DNA from: DATKAS01 sp963733765
GTDB lineage: Bacteria; Actinomycetota; Acidimicrobiia; Acidimicrobiales; DATKAS01
DNA: 64,000 nt
NCBI GenBank assembly: GCA_963733765.1
Contig: CAVTEI010000003.1
Coordinates: 2,046,001-2,110,000 of the forward strand
Direction: 5' to 3'
In this document: positions 9,626 through 19,138 of the stretch, piece after piece
Numbering within the stretch: the first letter of the stretch is position 1
How the letters are laid out: each line of letters opens with the position of its first letter
Notes under the pieces: generated by a model
Seen by the model: the letters and a program-made list of their open reading frames with translations, nothing else
What the model was told of the DNA's origin: nothing
Database searches by the model: none
Made by a program: the position numbers and the translations under genes

Positions 9626-10453
9626 TCAGGCGGCGAGGATGCGAGCGGCGTCATCGCGGAGACCCGTGACCGCCCGCTTGACGAGGCGGCGAGCCGCTTC
9701 GGCAGTGACGCCGAGCTCCTCGCCCACCTCTCGATAGCTGCACTTGCGCCCATCGACGAGACCGAACCGACGCTCGACCGCGTACCGAGCCCGCTTGTCG
9801 AGCGTGCCGAGCAGCTCATCGAGCATGACGCCCTCGGCTGCGGCGATCACGGCCTGCTCCGGGCTGATCATGTCGCTCGGCACGAGATCGCCGAGCGTGC
9901 TGTCACCGTCCTCGCCGATCGACCGGTCGAGCGAGACCGGCGTCGACAGCCGGTGGAGACGGGCGTTCTCGTCGTCGAGCTCGTCGCCGTCACCCGACAC
10001 CTGGCGAAGCGCGGCCCGCAGGCTCGCCGAACGATCACCGGGAAGCCGGACAAGACTCGCCTTCTGGTCGAGCGCGCGCCCGATGGCCTGGCGGATCCAG
10101 AACGTGGCATAGGTGGAGAACTTGAAGCCGCGCCGCCAGTCGAACTTGTCGACGGCGTGCTCGAGGCCGAGGTTGCCCTCCTGCACCAAGTCGAGGAGAT
10201 CCATGCCGGCGGGCAGGGGATAGCGGCGGGCGATGCTCACGACGAGGCGGAGATTTGCCCGGATGAAACGATCCTTGGCGGCGGCCGCGACCCGGATGAG
10301 CTCTTCGAGCTCGGGATCTTGGTCGCCGGCGGTGAGACGTTCGGACGCGAGGCGTCCGGCTTCGATCGCGCGGGAAAGCTCCCGCTCCTCTTCAGCGTTG
10401 AGGAGGGAGACCTGACCGATCTCATTCAGATACAGACCAACTGCGTCACTCAT
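9626..10453 (-). CDS. Sigma-70 family RNA polymerase sigma factor
   Basis: A 275-residue sigma factor without a long region 1.1. Region 1.2 is VGLYLNEIGQVSLLNAEEE. Region 2 reads ANLRLVVSIARRYPLP, LLDLVQEGNLGLEHAV and KFSTYATFWIRQAI, with the -10-reading helix. Region 4 has a helix-turn-helix in SYREVGEELGVTAEAAR. It resembles primary-like group 2 sigma factors rather than ECF or SigF types. The start ATG 10453 is preceded by GCAGGA. A further AGGAGGGA stands 40 bases upstream before an ATG that opens only a four-codon frame (MTSP). The target genes cannot be inferred. Confidence 0.9.
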   Translation of the reverse strand: MSDAVGLYLNEIGQVSLLNAEEERELSRAIEAGRLASERLTAGDQDPELEELIRVAAAAKDRFIRANLRLVVSIARRYPLPAGMDLLDLVQEGNLGLEHAVDKFDWRRGFKFSTYATFWIRQAIGRALDQKASLVRLPGDRSASLRAALRQVSGDGDELDDENARLHRLSTPVSLDRSIGEDGDSTLGDLVPSDMISPEQAVIAAAEGVMLDELLGTLDKRARYAVERRFGLVDGRKCSYREVGEELGVTAEAARRLVKRAVTGLRDDAARILAA

Positions 10454-10563
10454 GGCAGATCCTGCAACCAGAACTACGGTGATGTCATTCCCTCCTCTCT
10501 TATCGGCGAGGCGTGTCACATGGCACAGCCCCCATCCCACATTTCCGGTATGCGAACGACAGG

Positions 10564-10569
10564 TAGCCT
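10564..10569 (+). promoter_or_regulatory. Putative -10 box upstream of nadD
   Basis: TAGCCT followed after eight bases by GTG 10578 fits the leaderless pattern seen at other genes in this window. The frame from that GTG reads seven codons (MPAAEQG) and stops, out of frame with nadD. Either nadD has a 28-base leader, or a one-base sequencing error hides a longer N-terminus. Confidence 0.4.
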
Positions 10570-10605
10570 GCGGTTTCGTGCCAGCAGCCGAGCAGGGTTG
10601 AGACG

Positions 10606-11226
10606 GTGCCGTCACCTCGACGGTCACCTCGACCGTCACCTCGACTGGGCGTGTTCGGAGGCACGTTCGACCCCCCGCACGTCGGCCATCTCGTCGCCGC
10701 CGTCAACGTGCGCTACGCCCTGGACCTCGACCGCGTGTTGCTCGTCGTTGCCAACGTCCCCTGGCAGAAGGTCGGGGAGCGGGAGATCACGCCCGCGCCG
10801 GACCGCCTCGCCATGGTCGAAGCCGCTGCGCAGGGCGTGGCGGGCATCGAGGCGAGCCGCATCGAGATCGACCGGGGAGGCTCGTCCTACACGGCGGACA
10901 CCCTCGCGGCGCTCCGCGACCAGTACGTCGACCCCGAGCTGTTCCTGATCGTGGGGAGCGACGCCGCCGGCGGGCTCACGACGTGGGAGCGGGTGGACGA
11001 GGTGCGCGACGGCTGCACCGTCGTGGTCGTGGATCGTCCCGGCGCGGAGGGGGAGCAGCCGCCGGCGGGCTGGCGCTGGCTCCGGGTCGAGGTGCCACGG
11101 CTCGAGGTGTCGAGCACCGACCTACGCGCTCGAGTGACCGACGGGCGGCCGCTCGACTACCTCCTTCCTCCCGGCGTCATCGAGTGCATCCGCAGCCGGG
11201 GGCTCTACGCGGTGGCAATTCGGTGA
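10606..11226 (+). CDS. nadD: Nicotinate-nucleotide adenylyltransferase
   Basis: A 206-residue nucleotidyltransferase that adenylates nicotinate mononucleotide in NAD synthesis. GVFGGTFDPPHVGHL carries the (H/T)xGH motif, and SSTDLRARV is the SSTxxR motif of the family. The annotated GTG start gives an unusual 13-residue Pro-Arg-Ser prefix encoded by three exact copies of an 11-base sequence (10611-10646); the conserved protein begins at LGVFGG. The stop overlaps the next gene's GTG by four bases (GTGA). The order nadD - LytR_C protein - rsfS is common in Actinobacteria and supports the call. Confidence 0.93.
   Translation: MPSPRRSPRPSPRLGVFGGTFDPPHVGHLVAAVNVRYALDLDRVLLVVANVPWQKVGEREITPAPDRLAMVEAAAQGVAGIEASRIEIDRGGSSYTADTLAALRDQYVDPELFLIVGSDAAGGLTTWERVDEVRDGCTVVVVDRPGAEGEQPPAGWRWLRVEVPRLEVSSTDLRARVTDGRPLDYLLPPGVIECIRSRGLYAVAIR
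10611..10646 (+). repeat. Three tandem 12-base units in the nadD 5' end
   Basis: The unit GTCACCTCGACN occurs three times without interruption and encodes the repeated SPR(R/P) prefix of NadD. Unit length is a multiple of three, so copy-number change would not break the frame. Confidence 0.7.
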
Positions 11227-12791
11227 TCGAGGATCCCGAAGTCATCCAGCCCGAGGAGGTCGAACCCGAGGTCGGCGAACCCGTCGACGTCACGGTCGAC
11301 GACGTCACGGTGGTCGACCTCACGGTCGCGGTGCCGATCACGACGGAAGCCGGGGCGCGCGACACGATTCGAGACACCTCGCCCGGCATGCGCCCGATCG
11401 CGCCGCCACCCCCACCGATCGTTGACGAGCCAACCGAACCGACGGCGCCGGAGGCTGTATCGACGGCGCCGGAGGCTGAATCGACGGCGCCGGAGGCTGA
11501 ATCGACGGCGCCGGAGGTGCTGGGTCGATCTCGTCGCAGCATTCATCGCCTGCGCACGCGTCCCTGGCGAACCGCCGGGATCGCGCTTGCGATGGTGTTG
11601 ATCGCCGGTGCGATCCCGGTGCTCGGCGCGTTTGCCGGGAAGACGATCATCGACAGTCGTGAGGGCCGGCTCGTTGCGCGGACGGGCCGGGCCGCGGACG
11701 TCGTGCTGCCGCCGACACCGGCGCAGGTCATCGTCGGGCTCGACGCCGAAGGCCAAGCCGAGACGATTGCGCTCGCCTCGCTCCGGCCCGGTGGCCGGGG
11801 TGGCTTCTTCATCCTCATGCCCACCCTGCTGCGCGTCGAGGTGCCCGGCATCGGGCCGGCGCCGCTCGCGAGCGCGTTCGCGACCGGTGGCACGACGCTC
11901 CTGCGCCAAACCGTGGAAACGGCGCTCGACATCCGCGTCGAGCAGGTGAGCGTGCTCGACCCGGCGTCGTGGCCGACTGTCGTCACCGGCCCGATCGAGG
12001 TCTCCTTCGACGATCCCGTCGCGATCCCCGGTGTCGACGGGCGGCTCGAGGAGCTGTTCCCTCCCGGCCCGAGCTCGTTGACCGCAGACGACGTCCCGGT
12101 GGTGCTCGGGGCTGGCACTCCCGCGGAGACCGAGGCGGCCCGGCTCGTGCGCTACGAGGAGCTGTGGACAGGCATCCTCGCGTCGATCGGGAACACCACT
12201 CCGCCACCACCGACATCGCCGCCCACGACGTCATCGAGCGCGGATCCGGTGACCGTGCGACCTCCGCTGCCGATCGATCAGCACCTCGCCGCGCTGGCTG
12301 GGGGCGACTACGAGGTGCTCGTCCTCCCCGTGATCGCGCTCGATGGCGAACCGGAGTCGTATCGACCCGACGAAGGGGCGATGCACCTTCTCGTGGCTGA
12401 GGCGATGCCCGGCGCGGTCTCCCCGCCCACGAACAGTGCGCGGATCCGCCTCGTCAACACGATCGGCGACCCCGATGCGATGCTCACGGCAGCGAACCTC
12501 GTGCTGCTGCTCGGCGCCAATCTCGTGATCGCGAGCGACAGTGGGGACGCCGCACCGAAGACCCAGGTTCTGTATTCGACCCCGGGGTTCAAGGGGGCCG
12601 CGGAGTTCATGGCCGAGTCGCTCGGTGTCGGGACGGCCGCCCAGGACGCTACGGTCATCGACGGCATCGACCTCACGGTCGTGCTCGGGTCCGACTTCGC
12701 GGCTGAGGTCGCCCGCCATCAGGCGTCGTCCACGACGACGAGCACCACATCCCCATCCACCACGAACAGGGAGAGCGGTTCCTCTGGCTGA
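11223..12791 (+). CDS. Membrane-anchored LCP-like / LytR_C domain protein
   Basis: A 522-residue protein. The N-terminal 100 residues are acidic and low complexity, including a 7-residue repeat (TAPEAES) and a PPPPP run. A basic patch and one transmembrane helix follow (about residues 119-140, IALAMVLIAGAIPVLGAF). The exterior part has a degenerate LytR-CpsA-Psr-like region and a C-terminal LytR_C-like domain (SARIRLVNTIGDPDAML, then FKGAAEFMAESLGV), ending in a Ser/Thr-rich tail. Proteins in this slot between nadD and rsfS are thought to act at the cell envelope. Whether the LCP domain is catalytic is doubtful, because the usual Arg-rich phosphate-binding motifs are not evident. The GTG start overlaps the nadD stop. 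Confidence 0.7.
   Translation: MIEDPEVIQPEEVEPEVGEPVDVTVDDVTVVDLTVAVPITTEAGARDTIRDTSPGMRPIAPPPPPIVDEPTEPTAPEAVSTAPEAESTAPEAESTAPEVLGRSRRSIHRLRTRPWRTAGIALAMVLIAGAIPVLGAFAGKTIIDSREGRLVARTGRAADVVLPPTPAQVIVGLDAEGQAETIALASLRPGGRGGFFILMPTLLRVEVPGIGPAPLASAFATGGTTLLRQTVETALDIRVEQVSVLDPASWPTVVTGPIEVSFDDPVAIPGVDGRLEELFPPGPSSLTADDVPVVLGAGTPAETEAARLVRYEELWTGILASIGNTTPPPPTSPPTTSSSADPVTVRPPLPIDQHLAALAGGDYEVLVLPVIALDGEPESYRPDEGAMHLLVAEAMPGAVSPPTNSARIRLVNTIGDPDAMLTAANLVLLLGANLVIASDSGDAAPKTQVLYSTPGFKGAAEFMAESLGVGTAAQDATVIDGIDLTVVLGSDFAAEVARHQASSTTTSTTSPSTTNRESGSSG
11442..11518 (+). repeat. 21-base in-frame tandem repeat
   Basis: Three full copies and one partial copy of a 21-base unit (core ACGGCGCCGGAGGCTGAATC) encode TAPEAES units in the cytoplasmic tail of the LytR_C protein. 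The unit keeps frame, so copy number can vary without loss of the protein. Confidence 0.75.
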
Positions 12792-12795
12792 CAGC

Positions 12796-13167
12796 GTGAG
12801 CGAGCACACGATCGAGCAGTGGGCGAAAGTCGCCGCCCGAGCAGCCTCGTCCAAGAAGGCCGATGACCCGGTGGTGCTCGATGTGGGAGCAGTCCTCGCG
12901 ATCACGGACTACTTCGTCATTGTGAGCGGCTCGAACACGCGGCAAGTGCGCACGATCGCCGACGCCGTCGAGGAAGAAGTGAGGCGCGACGGAGGCCCGA
13001 GCCCGATTCGCGTCGAGGGTCTCGACGACCTCAAGTGGGTGCTTCTCGACTACGGAGACTTCGTGGTGCACGTGTTTCTCGACGAGACGCGCAAGTACTA
13101 CGAGCTCGAACGCCTGTGGTCCGACGTCCCCCGCCTCGCATGGGCGGAGCCCGTCACGACCTTCTGA
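12796..13167 (+). CDS. rsfS: Ribosome silencing factor
   Basis: A 123-residue protein of the RsfS/Iojap family, which binds ribosomal protein uL14 and blocks subunit joining when nutrients are low. Family motifs are ADDPVVLDVG, ITDYFVIVSGSNTRQV, LDDLKWVLLDYGDFVVHVF and YYELERLW. The GTG start at 12796 lies four bases after the upstream stop, in the nadD-LytR_C-rsfS operon. Confidence 0.95.
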   Translation: MSEHTIEQWAKVAARAASSKKADDPVVLDVGAVLAITDYFVIVSGSNTRQVRTIADAVEEEVRRDGGPSPIRVEGLDDLKWVLLDYGDFVVHVFLDETRKYYELERLWSDVPRLAWAEPVTTF

Positions 13168-13201
13168 CTGGCGTCGCGTGACCGGCCGCCCGCGGCGCGG
13201 C

Positions 13202-13674
13202 CTACTCGCCGGCCGCGGCTTTCGCTTTGGCCTTCTCACCGCGAGGCGGCTGCGTTCGAGCAACGCGGCGGGAACGCGCTTCGCGGCTTCCGACATCGCG
13301 TCATCCGCGGGCGCGTCGCCTGACGCGGCCGGTGCCCCAGCCGCGGGTTCTTCGGCCGCTACGTCCTCGAAGTCCGGCGGCACCATCCCGGGCTGCCAGT
13401 AGGTGTAGAGCCCTTCGATCACGTCGCTGAGGCCGCTCGTGTCGTGGCCCTTCTTCACGTCGACGGTGATCACGTTCATGTAGACGTGCACCCCGTCGAC
13501 CTTGCCGGTTGCGAGCAAACGGCGGGCGATCTCGTCGGGCGGCCGCGGGCCCGTCGCGTCCGCGAGCGAGTGGTAGTGCTCGTGCCCCATTCCGGTGAAG
13601 CTGCGGTTCGTCACGAAGCGCACGAGGCCGGGACGGTTCGCGGGCTTCTCGGTGACGGCGATCGGCTGACCCAC
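13202..13674 (-). CDS. Nfu/NifU N-terminal-like small protein (probably frameshifted)
   Basis: Starts at GTG 13674 with TACCCT six bases upstream. The first 70 residues (ITEKPANRPGLVRFVTNRS, then GKVDGVHVYMNVITVDVKKG) resemble the Nfu N-terminal fold, which pairs with Fe-S scaffold proteins; no Cys pair is present, so a direct cluster role is not shown. After an Ala-rich linker the frame runs on through the opposite strand of rsfS without a stop. A one-base shift near 13250-13260 would instead give a basic Ala/Lys tail (PPRGEKAKAKAAAGE) ending at 13202. I prefer that repaired version; the exact break point is uncertain. Confidence 0.55.
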
Positions 13675-13693
13675 GAGCGAAGGGTACCGGCAG

Positions 13694-13766
<73 letters not shown>

Positions 13767-13788
13767 GAGGGATCATCGACGGTACCAG

Positions 13789-16653
13789 TCAGGTCACCAC
13801 GTTCACCATGCGCCCGGGAACGACGACGACCCGTTGCACGGGGCGGCCGTCGATCGCCTTGATGACTGCGGGGTCAGCGAGAGCGGCCGCCTCGATCGCG
13901 GTCGGGTCGGCATCGGTTGCCACCTCGATGTGGGCGCGGACCTTGCCCTTCACCTGCACCGGAATCACCACGGTGTCTTCGACGAGCAACGCGGCGTCGG
14001 CTACCGGGAAAGGTGCGTACACAACCGAGGACTCGTGGCCCAAGCGGTGCCACACCTCCTCCGCGATATGGGGCGCGAGCGGCGCCACCATCAGGACGAG
14101 GGCCTCCGCGACTTCGCGCGGCGTCGTCGCGTCCGCCTTTGCGGTGACGTGGTTCGTGAGCTCGGTGAGCTTGGCGATCGAGGTGTTGAACCGCAGGTTC
14201 GCCATGTCGGCGCCCACCGCGGCGATCGTGCGATGCAACACGTGGCGCGTCTCGTCGTCGGCCGCTCGATCGTCGACGCGCAGCGCTCCGGTCTCCTCGT
14301 TGATCACGAGCCGCCAGAAGCGCTGCAGGAAGCGGTGGACGCCAACGATCGCCCGCGTCTCCCACGGTCGTTCCTGGTCGAGCGGCCCCGTGAACATCTC
14401 GTAAAGGCGCAGCGTGTCGGCGCCGTAGTCGCGGTAGTACTCGTCGGGCGAGATGCCGTTCTTCAGGCTCTTGCCCATCTTGCCCATCTCGCGCGAGACC
14501 GGCTTTCCCTCGTAGACGTAGCCGCCGTCGCGCTCCTCGACGGCGTTCGCTTCGACGTACATGCCCCGTTCGTCGGTGTATGCGGCAGCGAGGATGTAGC
14601 CCTGGTTGTACAGCCGTCGGTACGGCTCTCGCGACGACAGGTGTCCGAGGTCGAACAGCACTTTGTGCCAGAAGCGGGAGTAGAGCAGGTGCAGCACCGC
14701 ATGCTCGACTCCGCCCACGTAGAGGTCGACGCCACCGGTGTCGCCGTCCCACTGCGGGCCCATCCAGTACCGCTCGACTGCCGGATCCACGAACGCGTTC
14801 TCGTTCGTCGGGTCGAGGTAGCGCACCTCGTACCAGCACGACCCCGCCCACTGCGGCATCGTGTCCGTCTCGCGCCAGTACGTGCGGCGCCCTTCGCCCA
14901 GGTCGAGCTCGACCTCGACCCAGTCCCGCGCACGGGCGAGCGGCGCCTCGGGCTCGGACGTCGCGTCGTCGTCGGCGAAGGTGCGGGGGCTGAAGTCCTC
15001 GATCTCGGGTAGCAGCACGGGCAACGCCGACTCGGGGACCGCGATCGGGAGACCGGTGTCGTCATAGACGATCGGGAACGGCTCGCCCCAATAGCGCTGC
15101 CGACTGAACAGCCAGTCGCGCAAGCGGTACGTGATCGTGCCCTCGCCGGCGTTCTTCTGCTCGAGCCACTCGATGATGCGCCGCTTGGCGTCGGCGACAC
15201 CGAGGCCGTCGAGGAAGCCGCTGTTGATCGCGGGACCTTCGCCGACGTACGCCTTGCCGTCCCAATGCTCTGGCGGCTGCACGGTGCGAACGATCGGCAG
15301 GCCGAACACCTCGGCGAACTCCCAGTCGCGCTCGTCCTGGCCGGGCACGGCCATGATCGCTCCCGTGCCGTATCCCATGAGCACGTAGTCCGCGATGAAG
15401 ACCGGGATGGTTGCGCCGTTCGCCGGGTTCGTCGCGTACGACCCGGTGAACACTCCGGTCTTCTGGCGCGACTCGACCTGGCGCTCGAGGTCGGAAATCG
15501 AGCCTGTGGTGCTGATGTAGTCGGCCACGGCGTCGAACGGCGTCGCCGCGCCGCCGGTCCATTCCGCGAGGGTGCCTTCGGGCCACTCTGCCGCAGTGAG
15601 CTCGTCGACGAGCGGGTGCTCGGGCGCTAGCACCATGTAGGTCGCGCCGAACACGGTGTCGGGACGCGTCGTGAAGACCGAGATCGCGGCGTGCGCGGCC
15701 GGCACCGGGAAGTGGATCAACGCGCCCTCGCTCCGGCCGATCCAGTTCCGTTGGATGCGCTTGATCGGCTCGGGCCAGTCGAGGACATTCAGATCGTCGA
15801 GCAGCCGATCGGCGTACGCGGTGATGCGCATCTTCCACTGCTTCAGCGGTCGCTTGAACACCGGGAAGTTGCCGCGGTCGCTGCGACCGTCGGACGTCAC
15901 CTCCTCGTTGGCCAGCACCGTGCCCAGGCCGGGGCACCAGTTCACCGGCGCGTCGTCGAGGTACGCGAGCCGGAACGAGTCGACGGTGCGCCGCCGCTCG
16001 ACGTCGTCGAGCTTCGACCAGTCGCCACCACCCGGAACGGCCCGTGTTCCCGCTTCGAACTCGGCGATGAGCTCCGCGATCGGACGGGCGCGATCGACGG
16101 TCGCGTCGTACCAGGAGTTGAAGATCTGCAAGAAGATCCACTGCGTCCACCGATAGAACGAGACGTCGGTGGTGGACACCGAGCGGCGAGGATCGTGCCC
16201 GAGACCGAGACGGTGCAGCTGGCGTCGGTAGTTGGCGACGTTCGCCTCGGTGGTGATGCGGGGGTGCTGGCCGGTCTGTACGGCGTACTGCTCCGCGGGC
16301 AAGCCGAACGCGTCGTAGCCCATCGTGTGCAGCACGTTGTGGCCGGTCATGCGCAGGTAGCGCGCGTAGACGTCGGTGCCGATGAAGCCGAGCGGGTGCC
16401 CGACATGCAGCCCGTCGCCGCTCGGATAGGGAAACATGTCGAGCACGAACACCTTCGGCCGGTCGGCCACCTCGTCGAAACCGGTCGCCAGCGGCCCCGC
16501 GGGATTGGGAGTGCGGTAGGTGCCCTCGTCGTCCCACCGCTGCTGCCAGCGCGCCTCGATCTCCTGCGCGAGCGCCCGGTCGTACCGATGCGCCGGGACG
16601 TCATCGTTCCTGGTCGCGGGCACCGCTTCGGTCGGAGCGTCGCTCGGGGACAT
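13789..16653 (-). CDS. leuS: Leucine--tRNA ligase
   Basis: A 954-residue class I synthetase that charges tRNA-Leu. HIGH appears as HVGH in YPSGDGLHVGHPLGF. The CP1 editing domain has TTRPDTVFGATYM, the catalytic core has SCWYEVRYLDPTN, KMSKS appears as KMGKSLKNG, and a C-terminal anticodon-binding and hairpin region follows. The start ATG 16653 has TAACCT eight bases upstream and no Shine-Dalgarno; longer in-frame starts to 16905 run into the neighbouring gene. The frame is intact over its full length. Confidence 0.97.
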   Translation of the reverse strand: MSPSDAPTEAVPATRNDDVPAHRYDRALAQEIEARWQQRWDDEGTYRTPNPAGPLATGFDEVADRPKVFVLDMFPYPSGDGLHVGHPLGFIGTDVYARYLRMTGHNVLHTMGYDAFGLPAEQYAVQTGQHPRITTEANVANYRRQLHRLGLGHDPRRSVSTTDVSFYRWTQWIFLQIFNSWYDATVDRARPIAELIAEFEAGTRAVPGGGDWSKLDDVERRRTVDSFRLAYLDDAPVNWCPGLGTVLANEEVTSDGRSDRGNFPVFKRPLKQWKMRITAYADRLLDDLNVLDWPEPIKRIQRNWIGRSEGALIHFPVPAAHAAISVFTTRPDTVFGATYMVLAPEHPLVDELTAAEWPEGTLAEWTGGAATPFDAVADYISTTGSISDLERQVESRQKTGVFTGSYATNPANGATIPVFIADYVLMGYGTGAIMAVPGQDERDWEFAEVFGLPIVRTVQPPEHWDGKAYVGEGPAINSGFLDGLGVADAKRRIIEWLEQKNAGEGTITYRLRDWLFSRQRYWGEPFPIVYDDTGLPIAVPESALPVLLPEIEDFSPRTFADDDATSEPEAPLARARDWVEVELDLGEGRRTYWRETDTMPQWAGSCWYEVRYLDPTNENAFVDPAVERYWMGPQWDGDTGGVDLYVGGVEHAVLHLLYSRFWHKVLFDLGHLSSREPYRRLYNQGYILAAAYTDERGMYVEANAVEERDGGYVYEGKPVSREMGKMGKSLKNGISPDEYYRDYGADTLRLYEMFTGPLDQERPWETRAIVGVHRFLQRFWRLVINEETGALRVDDRAADDETRHVLHRTIAAVGADMANLRFNTSIAKLTELTNHVTAKADATTPREVAEALVLMVAPLAPHIAEEVWHRLGHESSVVYAPFPVADAALLVEDTVVIPVQVKGKVRAHIEVATDADPTAIEAAALADPAVIKAIDGRPVQRVVVVPGRMVNVVT

Positions 16654-16728
16654 GAGGTTCGAGGTTACCGGCCGACCCTGCGCAGACCCGGCAGTGATTC
16701 GTAACCGGCCCCCTTCTGCGCAAGTCTT

Positions 16729-18393
16729 ATGTGCGTGACCCTCACGCCCCTTGTCGCGCGCCTCGAGCGCGCGGCCGACCGGGGGCGCGGGGCGACGTTC
16801 ATCGGCAAGGACGTACGCACCCTGGTGCCGTGGTCTCAGCTGCACGACGACGCGCGGGTGATCGCGGCGGGGATGCAAGCCCGGGGCATCCAGCCCGGCG
16901 ACCACGTTGCGATCCTCGGGCCGACGAGCCGGCCGCTCGTCACCGCGATCCAGGCGTGCTGGCTCGCCGGAGCGTGCGCAGTAGTGCTGCCCCTCCCGAT
17001 GCGGATGGGGTCGATCGAAGAGTTCGTCGAGCAGACGCGGACCCGGATCCGAAACGCCGACGCGGCGCTGCTGCTGCTCGACCCGGATCTCGCGCCGTTC
17101 TATGAGGCGGTCGAGGGCGATCCGCCGTCGGTGCTACTGCCCGATCTCATGCCGGGGAAGGGTCGGCCGAGTCCCGACGCGCACGAGCGGGTCCCCGACG
17201 ATCTCGACCGGCTGGCGATCCTGCAGTTCACGAGCGGATCGACCTCCGAGCCCAAGGGCGTCATGTTGCCGCAGCACGTGCTGTGCTCGAACCTCGACGC
17301 GATCGAGAAGGCGACGGAGCTCGACTACGAGGTCGACGTCCTCGTCTCGTGGCTGCCGCTGTATCACGACATGGGGCTCGTCGGATGCATGACGACCCCG
17401 ATGACGACCGGAGCCGGCTTGGTGCTCGCGTCACCGCAGGACTTCCTCGCTCACCCAGGCGCGTGGATGGAGTGGATCTCGACCTACAAGGGCACAGCGA
17501 CCGCGGGGCCGAACTTCTCGTGGGTGCTCGCCACGCGCGCGCTGAAGCGGATGAGCGGGCTCGATCTGTCGCCGATGCGCATCGCGCTGAACGGCGCCGA
17601 GCCGATCGATCCCGATGCCGTCGAGGCGTTCGTCGCTGCGGCAAAGCCGCACGGCTTCCGCCCGGGCGCGGAGTTCTGCGCCTTCGGCATGGCCGAGGTC
17701 GCGATCGCCGGCACCTTCCCCCCGCCGATGCGGGGCATGGTGTGCGACATCGTCGACCGGCGCGTGCTCGAGACCGAGAAGGTCGCGAAACCAGTCGACC
17801 GCGACGACGAGAACGCCCGCCGCCTGCCGTTGCTCGGCACTCCGGTACCGGGGCTCGAGATCCGCGTGTGCGATCAGCAGACCGGCATCTCGCTGGGGGA
17901 GCGCGAGGTCGGCGAGCTCGAGATTCGGGGCACGTCGGTGACACCGGGGTACTACAAGCGGCCCGACGCCACCGCTGAGCTCTTCCGCGACGGGTGGCTA
18001 CGCACGGGCGACCTCGCCTACACGCTCGACGGTGAGCTCGTGCTGTGCGGACGCATCAAGGACGTCATCATCATCGGCGGCCGTAACCTCTTCCCCGAGG
18101 ACATCGAGCGCGCCGTCGGTCCGATGGAGGGCATCCGCGCCGGCAACGTGATCGCGTTCGGCGTCGATGGCTACAAAGGCAAGGAATCGGTCGTCGTCGT
18201 GGCCGAGACGCGCGCCGAGGATGTGGAAGCGCTGCGCAAGGCCGTGCATCAGCGGGTCCTCGAGGTGGCCGGAGTGCCTCCGCGCGATGTGATGCTCGTC
18301 GTCGCCGGCACGATGCCGAAGACGTCGTCGGGCAAGCTGCAACGCAGCCTGTGCAAGCAGCGCTATCTCGAAGACGCGCTCCAGCTCGCGTAA
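16729..18393 (+). CDS. Fatty-acyl-AMP ligase-like adenylate-forming enzyme
   Basis: A 554-residue ANL-superfamily enzyme. The P-loop is QFTSGSTSEPKGV and SWLPLYHDMGLVG is characteristic of the FAAL/FadD32 branch, which activates long fatty acids as acyl-adenylates for transfer to carrier proteins rather than CoA. TGDLAY, GRIKDVIIIGGRNLFPEDIE and the C-terminal Lys in KTSSGKLQR complete the set. No polyketide synthase or carrier protein is visible here, so the acceptor is unknown. GTG 16735 is a possible alternative start. It is divergent from leuS with a 75-base gap. Confidence 0.85.
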   Translation: MCVTLTPLVARLERAADRGRGATFIGKDVRTLVPWSQLHDDARVIAAGMQARGIQPGDHVAILGPTSRPLVTAIQACWLAGACAVVLPLPMRMGSIEEFVEQTRTRIRNADAALLLLDPDLAPFYEAVEGDPPSVLLPDLMPGKGRPSPDAHERVPDDLDRLAILQFTSGSTSEPKGVMLPQHVLCSNLDAIEKATELDYEVDVLVSWLPLYHDMGLVGCMTTPMTTGAGLVLASPQDFLAHPGAWMEWISTYKGTATAGPNFSWVLATRALKRMSGLDLSPMRIALNGAEPIDPDAVEAFVAAAKPHGFRPGAEFCAFGMAEVAIAGTFPPPMRGMVCDIVDRRVLETEKVAKPVDRDDENARRLPLLGTPVPGLEIRVCDQQTGISLGEREVGELEIRGTSVTPGYYKRPDATAELFRDGWLRTGDLAYTLDGELVLCGRIKDVIIIGGRNLFPEDIERAVGPMEGIRAGNVIAFGVDGYKGKESVVVVAETRAEDVEALRKAVHQRVLEVAGVPPRDVMLVVAGTMPKTSSGKLQRSLCKQRYLEDALQLA

Positions 18394-18394
18394 C

Positions 18395-19138
18395 TCAGAC
18401 GACAGCAGGCTTCGGGCGGGTGAAGCGCACGAGCACCGCGTACACCGCGAGCGTCGCCAGCGTGATCAGCGTAAGGAAGAGCGTCATGAAGATCACCCAG
18501 CCGCGGTCCTCGCCGGTGGCGGCGATCAGCATCGCGAGTGTTGCTGCGGCGATCCCCGCACTGGTCGCGCGCACTCGAGCGGGAACGAGCTCACTCCGGC
18601 GAAGGACTCGGACGCTCGCTTCGTGCGCGCCGATCAGCGCGAGCGTCACGATCGTCATCACCATGCCGACGATCATCGGGCCGACCGCCAGCGGCCACCA
18701 GTCGCTGTCGTCGCCCGTAAGCAGTGCGACGACCGCGCCCACGCCGAGCAGGAGCGCGCCGACGATCGGCAACGCGATCCAGAAGCCCGGTGACCCGGTC
18801 GCGGCGTCGACCTCACCTCGACGGCTGCGCATGTAGAAGATCAAGATCACGAGTGCGGGTATGCCCATGAATGGCCCGAAGGCGCTCAGCGCGACCAACG
18901 CGATCGCTATGAGCATCATGACGATGGCGCGGGTGCGGCCGGGATGGTGCGCCATGCCTTCCTCCAGACGGAGCTTGGGGGCGGAGCGAACGACGTCGCC
19001 AACCGTTGTGGTGAAGAGCCGCACGCCGCGCACGCCCCGATGCACGCGCAGGTCGTGATGCACCCGGCGCATCTCGTCGCCGTACTCGCTCCGGAACGAC
19101 TTCGGATAGAGCCGCAGGAGATGGCGGTAGAGGTCCAT
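18395..19138 (-). CDS. Multi-pass membrane protein coupled to PadR regulator
   Basis: A 247-residue protein. A soluble N-terminal section (LYRHLLRLYPKSFRSEYGDEM) matches the short prefix often found on permeases controlled by PadR regulators. About six hydrophobic helices follow, at roughly residues 70-105, 118-140, 150-172 and 195-240. The function is unknown; transport or stress-linked membrane roles are usual guesses. Its ATG overlaps the stop of the PadR gene by one base (TGATG), so the two are translated together. Confidence 0.7.
   Translation of the reverse strand: MDLYRHLLRLYPKSFRSEYGDEMRRVHHDLRVHRGVRGVRLFTTTVGDVVRSAPKLRLEEGMAHHPGRTRAIVMMLIAIALVALSAFGPFMGIPALVILIFYMRSRRGEVDAATGSPGFWIALPIVGALLLGVGAVVALLTGDDSDWWPLAVGPMIVGMVMTIVTLALIGAHEASVRVLRRSELVPARVRATSAGIAAATLAMLIAATGEDRGWVIFMTLFLTLITLATLAVYAVLVRFTRPKPAVV

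Noticed and set aside
10454..10500. Four-codon frame (MTSP) with a strong Shine-Dalgarno upstream of the sigma factor
   Set aside because: Too short to judge; kept only as a remark because the AGGAGGGA could equally be incidental.
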